This document shows, in pieces, positions 57,085 to 64,000 of a DNA stretch of 64,000 nt. This DNA comes from Staphylococcus haemolyticus (GTDB lineage Bacteria > Bacillota > Bacilli > Staphylococcales > Staphylococcaceae): contig NZ_CP035291.1 of the NCBI RefSeq assembly GCF_006094395.1, forward strand, positions 1,860,001-1,924,000, read 5' to 3'. Each line of letters opens with the position of its first letter. Position 1 is the stretch's first letter. Both the position numbers and the translations under genes were made by a program. The notes beneath the pieces were generated by a model that saw only the letters and a list, made by a program, of their open reading frames with translations, had not been told where the DNA came from and did no database searches.

Positions 57085-58152
57085 TTATTTACGCATTTTA
57101 GGGTCAAATGCATCGCGTAAACCATCACTAAATAGATAGAAAAATAAAATTAATAAACTTAAAATTGTTGCTGGAATGAATAACTCGTGTGGATGAATTA
57201 ATAACATTGCACGACCATCATTAACTAAAGATCCTAATGAGGTTTGTGGTGCAGGAACACCTATACCAATGAAACTTAAGAATGCTTCAAAGAAAATCGC
57301 ACTTGGGACAGTAAACATAGATGTTACTACTATAGCCCCTAATGTATTAGGGAGAATATGTTTAAAAATCAAGTTGACTTTTGATGCGCCTAAAGTTCTT
57401 GATGCCATTACAAATTCTTGGTTTTTTAATTTTAAGAATTCACCACGAACAACCCTACTCATACCTAACCAACCTGTGATTGACATGGCTAGTATAATCG
57501 TCCAAATAGAAGGTTCAAAAATAAGTACGAATAAAATTACTACAATAAGGTTTGGAATTGAAGCAATGATTTCCAAAATACGTTGCATTACATCATCTAC
57601 TCGCCCACCAAAAAATCCTGAAATAGCGCCATATACTACTCCGATAAAAATATCTAATAAGGCAGCCACAATACCAATAACTAGAGAAATTTGAGTGCCT
57701 TTCCATGTACGTGTCCATAAATCTCTACCAAGTTGATCTGTTCCAAACCAATAATTTTCTTTAGCTCCCACTTTTGCATAAGCATCTTTACCATCAGAAC
57801 CTGTACCATCAAATGGTAAAAAATGAACTTTGTCTAATATGGGAATTTTTGCTGGAAGATTTCGATAATCGACATTTTGTTCAGCAAAATCATGTTTACT
57901 TATTAGTGGACCAACTAAAGCTAAAATTATTATAAGTATAAGGCCAATCATCCCTATTACAGCAAGTTTATTTCGTTTTAGCTGTGCCCATGCATCTTGC
58001 CAGAAATTTTTACTTTCTCGTTGCATTTCAGGTTCTTTATTTATATCTAAATCTCTAATAACAAAATCAGAAGCTGCAATGCCTTCAGAGGTATGTGTCA
58101 TCGCCGCGTTTGAATGATCATCCAACGGCTTTTCAAATTTATCATTTGTCAT
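57085..58152 (-). CDS. oppC: Oligopeptide transporter permease OppC
   Basis: This is a 355-residue permease with about six membrane segments. A long hydrophilic N-terminus (about 70 residues) precedes the first helix at KLAVIGMIGLILIIILALVG. The EAA loop is ASRTLGASKVNLIFKHILPN near residue 251. The start overlaps the oppB stop (TAATG), so translation is coupled. The extracytoplasmic segment after the first helix is extended, as usual in OppC. Confidence 0.95.
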   Translation of the reverse strand: MTNDKFEKPLDDHSNAAMTHTSEGIAASDFVIRDLDINKEPEMQRESKNFWQDAWAQLKRNKLAVIGMIGLILIIILALVGPLISKHDFAEQNVDYRNLPAKIPILDKVHFLPFDGTGSDGKDAYAKVGAKENYWFGTDQLGRDLWTRTWKGTQISLVIGIVAALLDIFIGVVYGAISGFFGGRVDDVMQRILEIIASIPNLIVVILFVLIFEPSIWTIILAMSITGWLGMSRVVRGEFLKLKNQEFVMASRTLGASKVNLIFKHILPNTLGAIVVTSMFTVPSAIFFEAFLSFIGIGVPAPQTSLGSLVNDGRAMLLIHPHELFIPATILSLLILFFYLFSDGLRDAFDPKMRK

Positions 58153-59078
58153 TATTTTTTACCTCCTTGCACACGAATTCTAGGATCAATAATTCCGTAA
58201 AGAATATCTACAATAAAGATTGAAACAATAAATAATGTACTAAATAATATTGTTGTAGCCATGATAACTGGGAAATCATTGGTTGTAATCGATCTAACGA
58301 ATTGGTCCCCAAGACCTGGTACTCCAAAAATATTTTCAATAGTCAATGTACCAGTTAATATACTTGCTAACATTGGTACAATAATAGTAATAATTGGAAT
58401 TAATGCATTACGTAATGCATGTCCAAATAGCACTCTTAAAGAAGAGTTACCTTTTGCACGTGCTAATAATATGTAATCTGAACTTAATACTTCTATCATT
58501 TCTGCTCGAATATACCTTGCTACTGTTGCTAAAACTGTCGCAGACAATGCTAGTGAAGGTAAGACTGCTGTTGAAAATCCTTCCCACCCAGCTACTGGGA
58601 ACCAACGTAAACGTACTGCAAACACATATTGTAAAAGTACGGCTAATACGAATGATGGTACTGATACTGCGATTACTGAAATTATAGTTGTTGTATAATC
58701 TACCCAAGTATTTTGTTTAGTAGCTGCTGCTACGCCAAGGATTAAACCTAAAATAACCCCGATAATCATAGCTGTAATACCCATTTCCATAGAAGGAATC
58801 AATCTCGGTTTTATAAGCTCCCATACCGGTTGATTATGATACTGGAATGAATACCCAAAGTCTCCAGTTACGACATTCTTTAAATAATGAAGATATTGAA
58901 TGGCAACTGGATCATTTAAACCATACTTTTCATTAAGAATCGCCTTTTGCTCAGCACTTAGTTTCGCATCGTTAAATGGTGAACCGGGCATTAATTTCAT
59001 TAAGAAAAATGTAATTGTAATAATAATGAAAAGCGATAAAAACATGTATCCCAAACGTTTAAAAATATATCGCGTCAT
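58152..59078 (-). CDS. oppB: Oligopeptide transporter permease OppB
   Basis: This is a 308-residue permease. The first helix is RLGYMFLSLFIIITITFFLM, followed by the periplasmic loop NEKYGLNDPVAIQYLHYL. The EAA loop LLARAKGNSSLRVLFGHALRNALIPI is near residue 205. It is the first gene of the opp3 operon; a CodY-like box lies about 50 bp upstream. Start after AAGGGGGTTATTTA. Confidence 0.95.
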   Translation of the reverse strand: MTRYIFKRLGYMFLSLFIIITITFFLMKLMPGSPFNDAKLSAEQKAILNEKYGLNDPVAIQYLHYLKNVVTGDFGYSFQYHNQPVWELIKPRLIPSMEMGITAMIIGVILGLILGVAAATKQNTWVDYTTTIISVIAVSVPSFVLAVLLQYVFAVRLRWFPVAGWEGFSTAVLPSLALSATVLATVARYIRAEMIEVLSSDYILLARAKGNSSLRVLFGHALRNALIPIITIIVPMLASILTGTLTIENIFGVPGLGDQFVRSITTNDFPVIMATTILFSTLFIVSIFIVDILYGIIDPRIRVQGGKK

Positions 59079-59123
59079 TAAATAACCCCCTTATTGAATT
59101 TTCAAAATTAACATTCCCTTCAA

Positions 59124-59138
59124 AATTTTCAGAAATAT
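59124..59138. promoter_or_regulatory. CodY-like box upstream of oppB
   Basis: AATTTTCAGAAATAT matches the CodY consensus AATTTTCWGAAAATT at 13 of 15 positions. A related AATTTTCAAAATT lies at about 59097-59109. CodY represses peptide transport in rich medium in staphylococci. Confidence 0.6.
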
Positions 59139-59328
59139 TTAGTAACATTATATATATAATTTGCATATAATTGCAATATAATTTTCACAAAATTAAAAAA
59201 GTAAGCGTTTAAATAAAAACATTTTAAGGAGTACTTTGACAATCTTTTTTATTCTAACTATAAATAAGAATATATATTTTATAAAATTTAAGTTACAATA
59301 AATTAAACCGTCAACTGGGGGCTTTATT

Positions 59329-59706
59329 ATGAAGAATTTAAAGAACTGGATGATATGGTTGATAATTACTCCCATTTTATCTATGATACTGTGGATTATA
59401 TTTACAAATCATAGTTTTGTTTCATATATTAATACACTTTTTTATTTGTCTCTTACTATATTCATCTCCATTTTTTTCATTTTATTAGTTCAAGAGGGCA
59501 TTTTTGATGCAACGAGCTATGGTTTTAGAAGAATAAGATATCAACTATCGTCTCGCTCAAAAAAGAGAACAATGGCGGATGATGAATTTTTAAATCCTCA
59601 ACAAGTTAAAAAGGAACATTATTTTATATCTACATGGATTGCTCCAGCTTTGATATGTAATATTGCATACTTTGTGATGACAATAATAATTTCATTTCTA
59701 CTTTAA
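59329..59706 (+). CDS. DUF3899-like membrane protein
   Basis: This 125-residue protein has three predicted membrane helices: residues 7-27, 34-55 and 104-125. A basic cytoplasmic loop (RRIRYQLSSRSKKRT) and FISIFFILLVQEGIFDATSYGFRR fit the DUF3899 family, whose role is unknown. The start is an ATG after ACTGGGGGCTTTATT. It lies alone between the divergent opp operon and convergent fabF. Confidence 0.75.
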   Translation: MKNLKNWMIWLIITPILSMILWIIFTNHSFVSYINTLFYLSLTIFISIFFILLVQEGIFDATSYGFRRIRYQLSSRSKKRTMADDEFLNPQQVKKEHYFISTWIAPALICNIAYFVMTIIISFLL

Positions 59707-59725
59707 ATCATTCTACATACAAAAA

Positions 59726-59762
59726 TAGACCAAGGACATTATCAATTAGTGTCCTTGGTCTA
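59726..59762. terminator. Bidirectional terminator before fabF
   Basis: TAGACCAAGGACA pairs with TGTCCTTGGTCTA (with flanking A/T pairs), serving fabF on the minus strand and the DUF3899 gene on the plus strand. Confidence 0.9.
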
Positions 59763-59778
59763 ATATCATTTTTCAAAA

Positions 59779-61023
59779 TTAATCTTCAAATTTCTTAAAT
59801 ACTAATACAGCATTATGACCACCAAATCCAAGACTGTTACTCATTGCATAAGTAATTTCTAAATCTTGCGCTTCATTTGGAACGATGTCTAGATCACATT
59901 CAGGATCTGGTGTATTCGCATGAATAGTTGGTGCGACTTTAGAGTCACGAATAGATAATGCTGAGAAGATAGCCTCTAAACCACCAGTAGCACCTAATAA
60001 ATGACCAGTCATTGATTTAGTAGAGCTAACTTTTAGTTGATTAGCAGCATCTCCAAAGGTATTCTTGATCGCTCTAATTTCATACATATCACCTACAGGT
60101 GTACTTGTGCCATGTGCATTAAGATATTGAACATCTTTTGCTTCAATACCTGCATCATCAAGTGCTGCTTGCATTGCACGTGAACCACCTTCACCTTCAG
60201 GAGCGGGAGCTGTAATATGATATGCATCACCAGTTGAACCATAACCAACTATTTCAGCATAAATTTGAGCACCACGTGCTTGTGCCGATTCTAATGATTC
60301 AATCACTAAAATACCAGCACCTTCACCCATAACGAAGCCATCTCGACCTTCTTGGAATGGACGACAAGCTGTTTCTTTATCATCATTTGTAGATAAGGCA
60401 CGACTAGCACTGAATCCTGCAAGTGCCATGTGTGTAATTGGCGCTTCTGTACCACCTGTTATCATCGCATCTGCATCGCCACGTTGTATGATTTTAAATG
60501 CTTCACCAATTGAGTTTGTACCAGTTGCACATGCTGTAACTGTAGAACCATTTGGCCCTTTTGCACCTAAATCAATTGATACTTGGCCGGTTGCCATATC
60601 AGGAATTAACATAGGTACGAAGAATGGACTTACTCTTCTTGGACCCTTATTTTGAAGTGTTGTATGTGCTGTTTCAAACGTTTCCATACCACCAATCCCT
60701 GAACCAATCCATACACCTATGCGATTAGCAGTTTCATCATTGATTTCCAATTTAGCATCTTCAACTGCTTGACGTGCTGCAACTACCGCATATTGTGTGA
60801 AACGGTCCATACGTCGAGCTTCTTTCTTTTCAATATGGTCTTCAATATTAAAATCTTTAAGTTCACCTGCTAAATGAACATTATAATCTTCTGTATCTAT
60901 TCTAGTAATAGTATCGATTCCATTAACACCTTTCAAGGCATTTTCCCAACTTGTCTGGGCATCATTGCCAATAGGTGATAATGCACCCATACCAGTAATT
61001 ACAACTCGTTTATTCTCAGTCAT
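59779..61023 (-). CDS. fabF: 3-oxoacyl-ACP synthase II
   Basis: FabF elongates acyl-ACP by condensing with malonyl-ACP. The 414-residue thiolase-fold enzyme has its nucleophile at Cys165 ([11 protein letters not shown]), the catalytic histidines in [11 protein letters not shown] and [12 protein letters not shown], and the C-terminal [14 protein letters not shown] loop. Start after ATAGGAGGATATAATGT. fabH lies 13 bp upstream, forming the fabHF operon. Confidence 0.97.
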   Translation of the reverse strand: MTENKRVVITGMGALSPIGNDAQTSWENALKGVNGIDTITRIDTEDYNVHLAGELKDFNIEDHIEKKEARRMDRFTQYAVVAARQAVEDAKLEINDETANRIGVWIGSGIGGMETFETAHTTLQNKGPRRVSPFFVPMLIPDMATGQVSIDLGAKGPNGSTVTACATGTNSIGEAFKIIQRGDADAMITGGTEAPITHMALAGFSASRALSTNDDKETACRPFQEGRDGFVMGEGAGILVIESLESAQARGAQIYAEIVGYGSTGDAYHITAPAPEGEGGSRAMQAALDDAGIEAKDVQYLNAHGTSTPVGDMYEIRAIKNTFGDAANQLKVSSTKSMTGHLLGATGGLEAIFSALSIRDSKVAPTIHANTPDPECDLDIVPNEAQDLEITYAMSNSLGFGGHNAVLVFKKFED

Positions 61024-61036
61024 ACATTATATCCTC

Positions 61037-61978
61037 CTATTTACCCCATTTGATAACCATAGCGCCCCATGTTAGGCCACCACCAAAACCTACTAATACT
61101 AGTGTGTCATCATCTTTTATTCTTCCATTTTCTAATTCTTGTGAAATACTTAAAGGTATTGAGGCAGCAGATGTGTTACCAAATCGATTAACAGATACAC
61201 TCATCTTTTCTCTCTCTATACCTAGTCTTTCTCGAGCTGATTCCATAATTCTAATGTTTGCTTGGTGAGGTATAAACATATCAATATCATCTGATTGTAG
61301 ACCAGCTTTATCAACCACTCGTGTTGATGCTTCACCCATAATTCTTACCGCAAACTTGAAGACTTCTCGTCCGTTCATTACTAGTTTACCAGTATCTTTG
61401 TTTAAGTATAAGTATTTTCCACCGTTACCATCAGATCCCATTTCATAACTAATGATACCTCGTCCTTCTGAAACTTCTCCAATAACTACTGCACCAGCGC
61501 CATCACCAAAAAGGACTGCTGTTGAACGATCTGTTAAATCAGTAATCTTAGATAATTTGTCTGCACCTACTACCAGGATATTTTTATAATCACCTGATTG
61601 AACATATTGTTTTGCTGTAATCATAGAATACATAAATCCAGAACATGCAGCTAATTGATCCATTGTTGGTACTTTACGTGTACCCAATTTTTCTTGCAAT
61701 ATATTGGCAACCGATGGGAATGGCATATCTCCAGTAGCAGTTGCAACAATAATCATATCTATATCAGCAGGTGTGATTCCTGCATCTTCAATCGCTTTTT
61801 TACTAGCTTCGAATGCTAAGTCAGATGTATCTTGATCTTCACTAGCCCAGCGTCTCTCTTTAATTCCAGTCATTTTAGAAATCCATTCATCTGAAGTTTC
61901 TAAAAAACTTTCGAAATAAGCGTTATCAACGACTTTCTCTGGCGCATATGCACCAAATCCTTTTATACCTACGTTCAT
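61037..61978 (-). CDS. fabH: 3-oxoacyl-ACP synthase III
   Basis: FabH starts fatty-acid synthesis by condensing acyl-CoA with malonyl-ACP; in staphylococci it favours branched primers. The 313-residue enzyme shows Cys112 ([11 protein letters not shown]), the His in [11 protein letters not shown] and the Asn in [12 protein letters not shown]. Start after GAAGGTGTACGTTC. A FapR operator lies 27 bp upstream of the start, so both fabH and fabF should respond to malonyl-CoA. Confidence 0.97.
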   Translation of the reverse strand: MNVGIKGFGAYAPEKVVDNAYFESFLETSDEWISKMTGIKERRWASEDQDTSDLAFEASKKAIEDAGITPADIDMIIVATATGDMPFPSVANILQEKLGTRKVPTMDQLAACSGFMYSMITAKQYVQSGDYKNILVVGADKLSKITDLTDRSTAVLFGDGAGAVVIGEVSEGRGIISYEMGSDGNGGKYLYLNKDTGKLVMNGREVFKFAVRIMGEASTRVVDKAGLQSDDIDMFIPHQANIRIMESARERLGIEREKMSVSVNRFGNTSAASIPLSISQELENGRIKDDDTLVLVGFGGGLTWGAMVIKWGK

Positions 61979-62004
61979 GAACGTACACCTTCTTACTTCA
62001 TTTT

Positions 62005-62021
62005 TTAATACCAGGTATTAA
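62005..62021. promoter_or_regulatory. FapR operator upstream of fabHF
   Basis: TTAATACC-A-GGTATTAA is a 17-bp palindrome with perfect 8-base arms. It matches the FapR site pattern (TTAGTACCxxxTACTAA-like). FapR releases DNA when malonyl-CoA rises. Confidence 0.85.
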
Positions 62022-62183
62022 TTTAACACATTTTTTTACCACTACTCAAGTAGTTACCCTTTCACAAATACAGATTTCATTAAATAAAATTGATTACAAA
62101 TTTTTATCAGTTATCTGCTATCTCTATACAAATAGATTACTTTACTTTAGAATGAAAGTATATAAATAATGGAGGTCATCGGT

Positions 62184-62378
62184 ATGAAATACCTCGTAAC
62201 TTTTATTTGGGCAGTCATCTTATTACAAATGGTTAACTTTGTATTAAATAGTTTAAATGGCGGTGGAACATTAAACTTTATCACGCCAATAGTTCTAGCA
62301 GTTATCTTTACAATTGTAATTGCTATTCTAGCTGCCATGATTAAACCAGATGATTTTACCCGTTCAGGTAACAGATAG
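62184..62378 (+). CDS. DUF2929-like small membrane protein
   Basis: This 64-residue protein has two membrane helices: KYLVTFIWAVILLQMVNFVL and FITPIVLAVIFTIVIAILAAM, and a charged tail IKPDDFTRSGNR. It resembles the DUF2929/YjzD family that often sits divergent to fabH in Firmicutes. The ATG at 62184 follows AATGGAGGTCATCGGT. Function unknown. Confidence 0.8.
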   Translation: MKYLVTFIWAVILLQMVNFVLNSLNGGGTLNFITPIVLAVIFTIVIAILAAMIKPDDFTRSGNR

Positions 62379-62408
62379 TCTTATTACTACATAATAATAC
62401 AATACGTT

Positions 62409-62455
62409 AAAAACGCTTGGAATTTGAATTTAAAACTCAAATTTCAAGTGTTTTT
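62409..62455 (+). terminator. Terminator of the DUF2929 gene
   Basis: AACGCTTGGAATTTGA pairs with TCAAATTTCAAGTGTT, followed by TTT. The remaining bases up to the clpB terminator (62456-62620) hold nothing recognisable. Confidence 0.85.
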
Positions 62456-62623
62456 CTATATTAAACTAGATATAGATGAACCCTTAACATTATAGCGATA
62501 CATTACAACCTTCAAGTCTTTGAAAAAGTCTATGAAGTGAGGAATTACTTATTCTTACTAATCTTTAGTTTAAGTTATAACTAGGGCAAGTGAATGCAAC
62601 AATACACTGAACTGAACTTAAAA

Positions 62624-62658
62624 AAACCTAGAAAGTGCTCATCACACTCCCTAGGTTT
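62624..62658 (-). terminator. clpB terminator
   Basis: AAACCTAG pairs with CTAGGTTT; on the minus strand TTTTTTTAAG follows. Confidence 0.85.
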
Positions 62659-62671
62659 ACCTAAACATTCA

Positions 62672-64000
62672 TTATTCATTTTCAGGCTTTTGTACATCAA
62701 ATGTTAATTCATGATCATCATTTATATCAACTTTTACCACAGTACCTTCAGGCATGCTTTCTTTAATCATCATACGTGCTAATGGTGTTTCAATTTGTCG
62801 TTGAACAAAACGTTTCAATGGTCTTGCACCAAATTGTGGTTCGTACGCTTCTTCGCCTAACGATTTTTTCGCGTCATCAGAAACTTCAATAGAAATACGT
62901 TGATCCATTAAGCGTATATTTAATTGAGTTAAGATTTTATCAACAATCATACTCATATCATTAATAGATAATGGTTTAAATAATACTATATCATCCATAC
63001 GGTTTAAGATTTCTGGTTTAAAGAATGCATGTAAGCTATCCATTACAGCTTTTTCAGTTTCTTCAGTAATGTCACCAGTATCTTTAACATTCTCAAGTAA
63101 TACTTGTGAACCGATGTTACTTGTCATAATAATGATAGTGTTTTTAAAGTCAACACTGCGTCCTTTAGAATCAGTTAAACGACCTTCGTCTAATATTTGA
63201 AGTAAAACGTTGAATACATCACTATGTGCTTTTTCAACTTCATCTAATAAAATGACTGAATATGGATTACGTCTAACCGCTTCTGTTAATTGTCCTCCTT
63301 CATCATGACCTACATAACCAGGAGGGGCACCAATCAATCTAGAAACTGAATGTTTCTCCATATACTCACTCATGTCGATTCGAATCATGTGTTTCTCAGA
63401 ATCAAACAATGATGCAGCTAATGATTTTGCTAATTCAGTTTTACCTACACCAGTTGGTCCTAAGAATAAGAAACTACCAATCGGTCTATTAGGATCTTTA
63501 ATACCTGCACGTGCTCTTACAACAGCATCAGATACTAAATCTACTGCTTTATCTTGACCCACAACACGTTCGTGTAAGATATCACTTAGATTTAATAATT
63601 TTTCTCTTTCAGTTTCAACTAATTTTGATACTGGAATACCAGTCCATTGACTTACGATGTCTCCAATTTCTTCATCAGAAACAACTTCACGAATCATGCG
63701 TTCGCTGTCACCTTGTTCATCTTGATAAGCTTCTTCAAATTCTTTTAATTCTTTTTCTAATTGAGGTATTGTACCATATTGTAATTCTGCTGCTTTTTCT
63801 AAATTACCCTCGGTTTGTGCATCTTCTAGAGCTTGACGACTGCGATCTAATTCAGCACGTTTTTCTTGTACTTTCGCAATTATTTCTTTCTCTTGTTCAA
63901 CACGAGATTGTAAAGACGCTTGTTTTTCTTTTTCATTTGAAAGTTCTTCTTGTAATTCTTCTAAACGATGTTTACTTGCGTTGTCAGATTCATTTTTCAA
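62672..64000 (-). CDS. clpB: ClpB disaggregase, C-terminal half (runs off the window)
   Basis: Partial: the frame is open to the last base and the N-terminal half lies beyond 64000. ClpB is a hexameric Hsp100 ATPase that dissolves aggregates with DnaK. The visible 442 residues start in the coiled-coil middle domain ([20 protein letters not shown]), then the second AAA+ domain: Walker [14 protein letters not shown], pore loop [13 protein letters not shown], Walker [12 protein letters not shown], sensor-1 TSNIGS and sensor-2 [11 protein letters not shown]. The C-terminus ends QKPENE. Full ClpB is about 860-870 residues, so roughly half is here. Confidence 0.95.
   Translation of the reverse strand: MKNESDNASKHRLEELQEELSNEKEKQASLQSRVEQEKEIIAKVQEKRAELDRSRQALEDAQTEGNLEKAAELQYGTIPQLEKELKEFEEAYQDEQGDSERMIREVVSDEEIGDIVSQWTGIPVSKLVETEREKLLNLSDILHERVVGQDKAVDLVSDAVVRARAGIKDPNRPIGSFLFLGPTGVGKTELAKSLAASLFDSEKHMIRIDMSEYMEKHSVSRLIGAPPGYVGHDEGGQLTEAVRRNPYSVILLDEVEKAHSDVFNVLLQILDEGRLTDSKGRSVDFKNTIIIMTSNIGSQVLLENVKDTGDITEETEKAVMDSLHAFFKPEILNRMDDIVLFKPLSINDMSMIVDKILTQLNIRLMDQRISIEVSDDAKKSLGEEAYEPQFGARPLKRFVQRQIETPLARMMIKESMPEGTVVKVDINDDHELTFDVQKPENE

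Noticed and set aside
58394-58687. Overlapping frames in both directions within oppB
   Set aside because: They are Leu-rich shadows of membrane-protein codons without ribosome binding sites.
60428-60655. Open frame antisense to fabF
   Set aside because: It is a shadow of the GC-richer fabF codons, with no ribosome binding site and no family resemblance.

Overview
The window looks like a chromosomal segment of a low-GC staphylococcus. A coagulase-negative species in the S. haemolyticus group is most likely. The evidence is the AT-rich codon use, gene neighbourhoods that follow the Staphylococcus core order (men genes, comK, lplA, ktrD, htrA, murE, ypfP-ltaA, fabI-cpaA-mgtE, relQ, yjbH, RsaE, pepF, coiA, mecA, spx, trpS, opp3, fabHF, clpB), and three copies of IS1272, an element especially abundant in S. 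haemolyticus. The species call is inference.

Layout. 170-9000: a TspO-like membrane protein, an acyltransferase, a PLP aminotransferase, and the menaquinone genes menF-D-H-B (minus strand) divergent from menA. 9098-11660: a GNAT acetyltransferase, small membrane proteins, an IDEAL-domain protein, the competence regulator comK, and tRNA-Asn plus tRNA-Ser. 11700-13550: a low-complexity accessory patch with a PH/SHOCT protein cut by a nonsense codon, a Gln/Lys-rich lipoprotein and an Ltp-domain fragment. It looks like the eroded lysogeny module of a prophage beside tRNA-Ser. 13590-15578: lplA, a DUF2187 protein and a CPBP-like membrane protein, whose stop codon abuts IS1272 copy 1. 17569-27127: a metallophosphoesterase, ktrD, htrA, a TerC protein under a yybP-ykoY (Mn2+) riboswitch, prfC, a small YueH-like protein and murE. 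27543-29892: the lipoteichoic-acid glycolipid anchor pair ypfP-ltaA. 29981-42064: a 2H phosphoesterase, an esterase, an AI-2E family exporter, fabI, cpaA, mgtE, a pseudouridine synthase, nadK, relQ, a UPF0738 protein, a CYTH protein, truncated haemoglobin and yjbH. 42273-47999: the sRNA RsaE, pepF, coiA, mecA (ClpC adaptor, not the methicillin gene), spx and trpS. 48016-53359: a three-deep nest of insertion sequences. 53365-59078: the opp3 oligopeptide transporter. 59329-64000: a DUF3899 protein, fabF and fabH behind a FapR operator, a DUF2929 protein and the C-terminal half of clpB.

How the genes work together. Several form one regulatory circle around competence and proteolysis: ComK, its proteolytic adaptor MecA, CoiA, Spx and the Spx adaptor YjbH, with ClpB nearby. 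Others concern the envelope and second messengers: MurE, YpfP/LtaA, FabI/H/F, RelQ ((p)ppGpp), and CpaA and KtrD (cation homeostasis). RsaE lies next to yjbH and downstream of pepF and carries a redox-type promoter.

The most striking structure is the nested IS block. IS1272 sits between trpS and oppA. An ISL3-family element has inserted into it with an 8-bp target duplication, and a further IS1272 has inserted into the ISL3 element. The three IS1272 copies have exactly the same reconstructed length (1939 bp) and no direct target duplications. They sit where intergenic terminator hairpins are expected, which fits the published inverted-repeat-replacing behaviour of IS1272. I did not find a clearly new defence or biosynthetic system. 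The accessory patch next to tRNA-Ser is the best place to look for unfamiliar genes.
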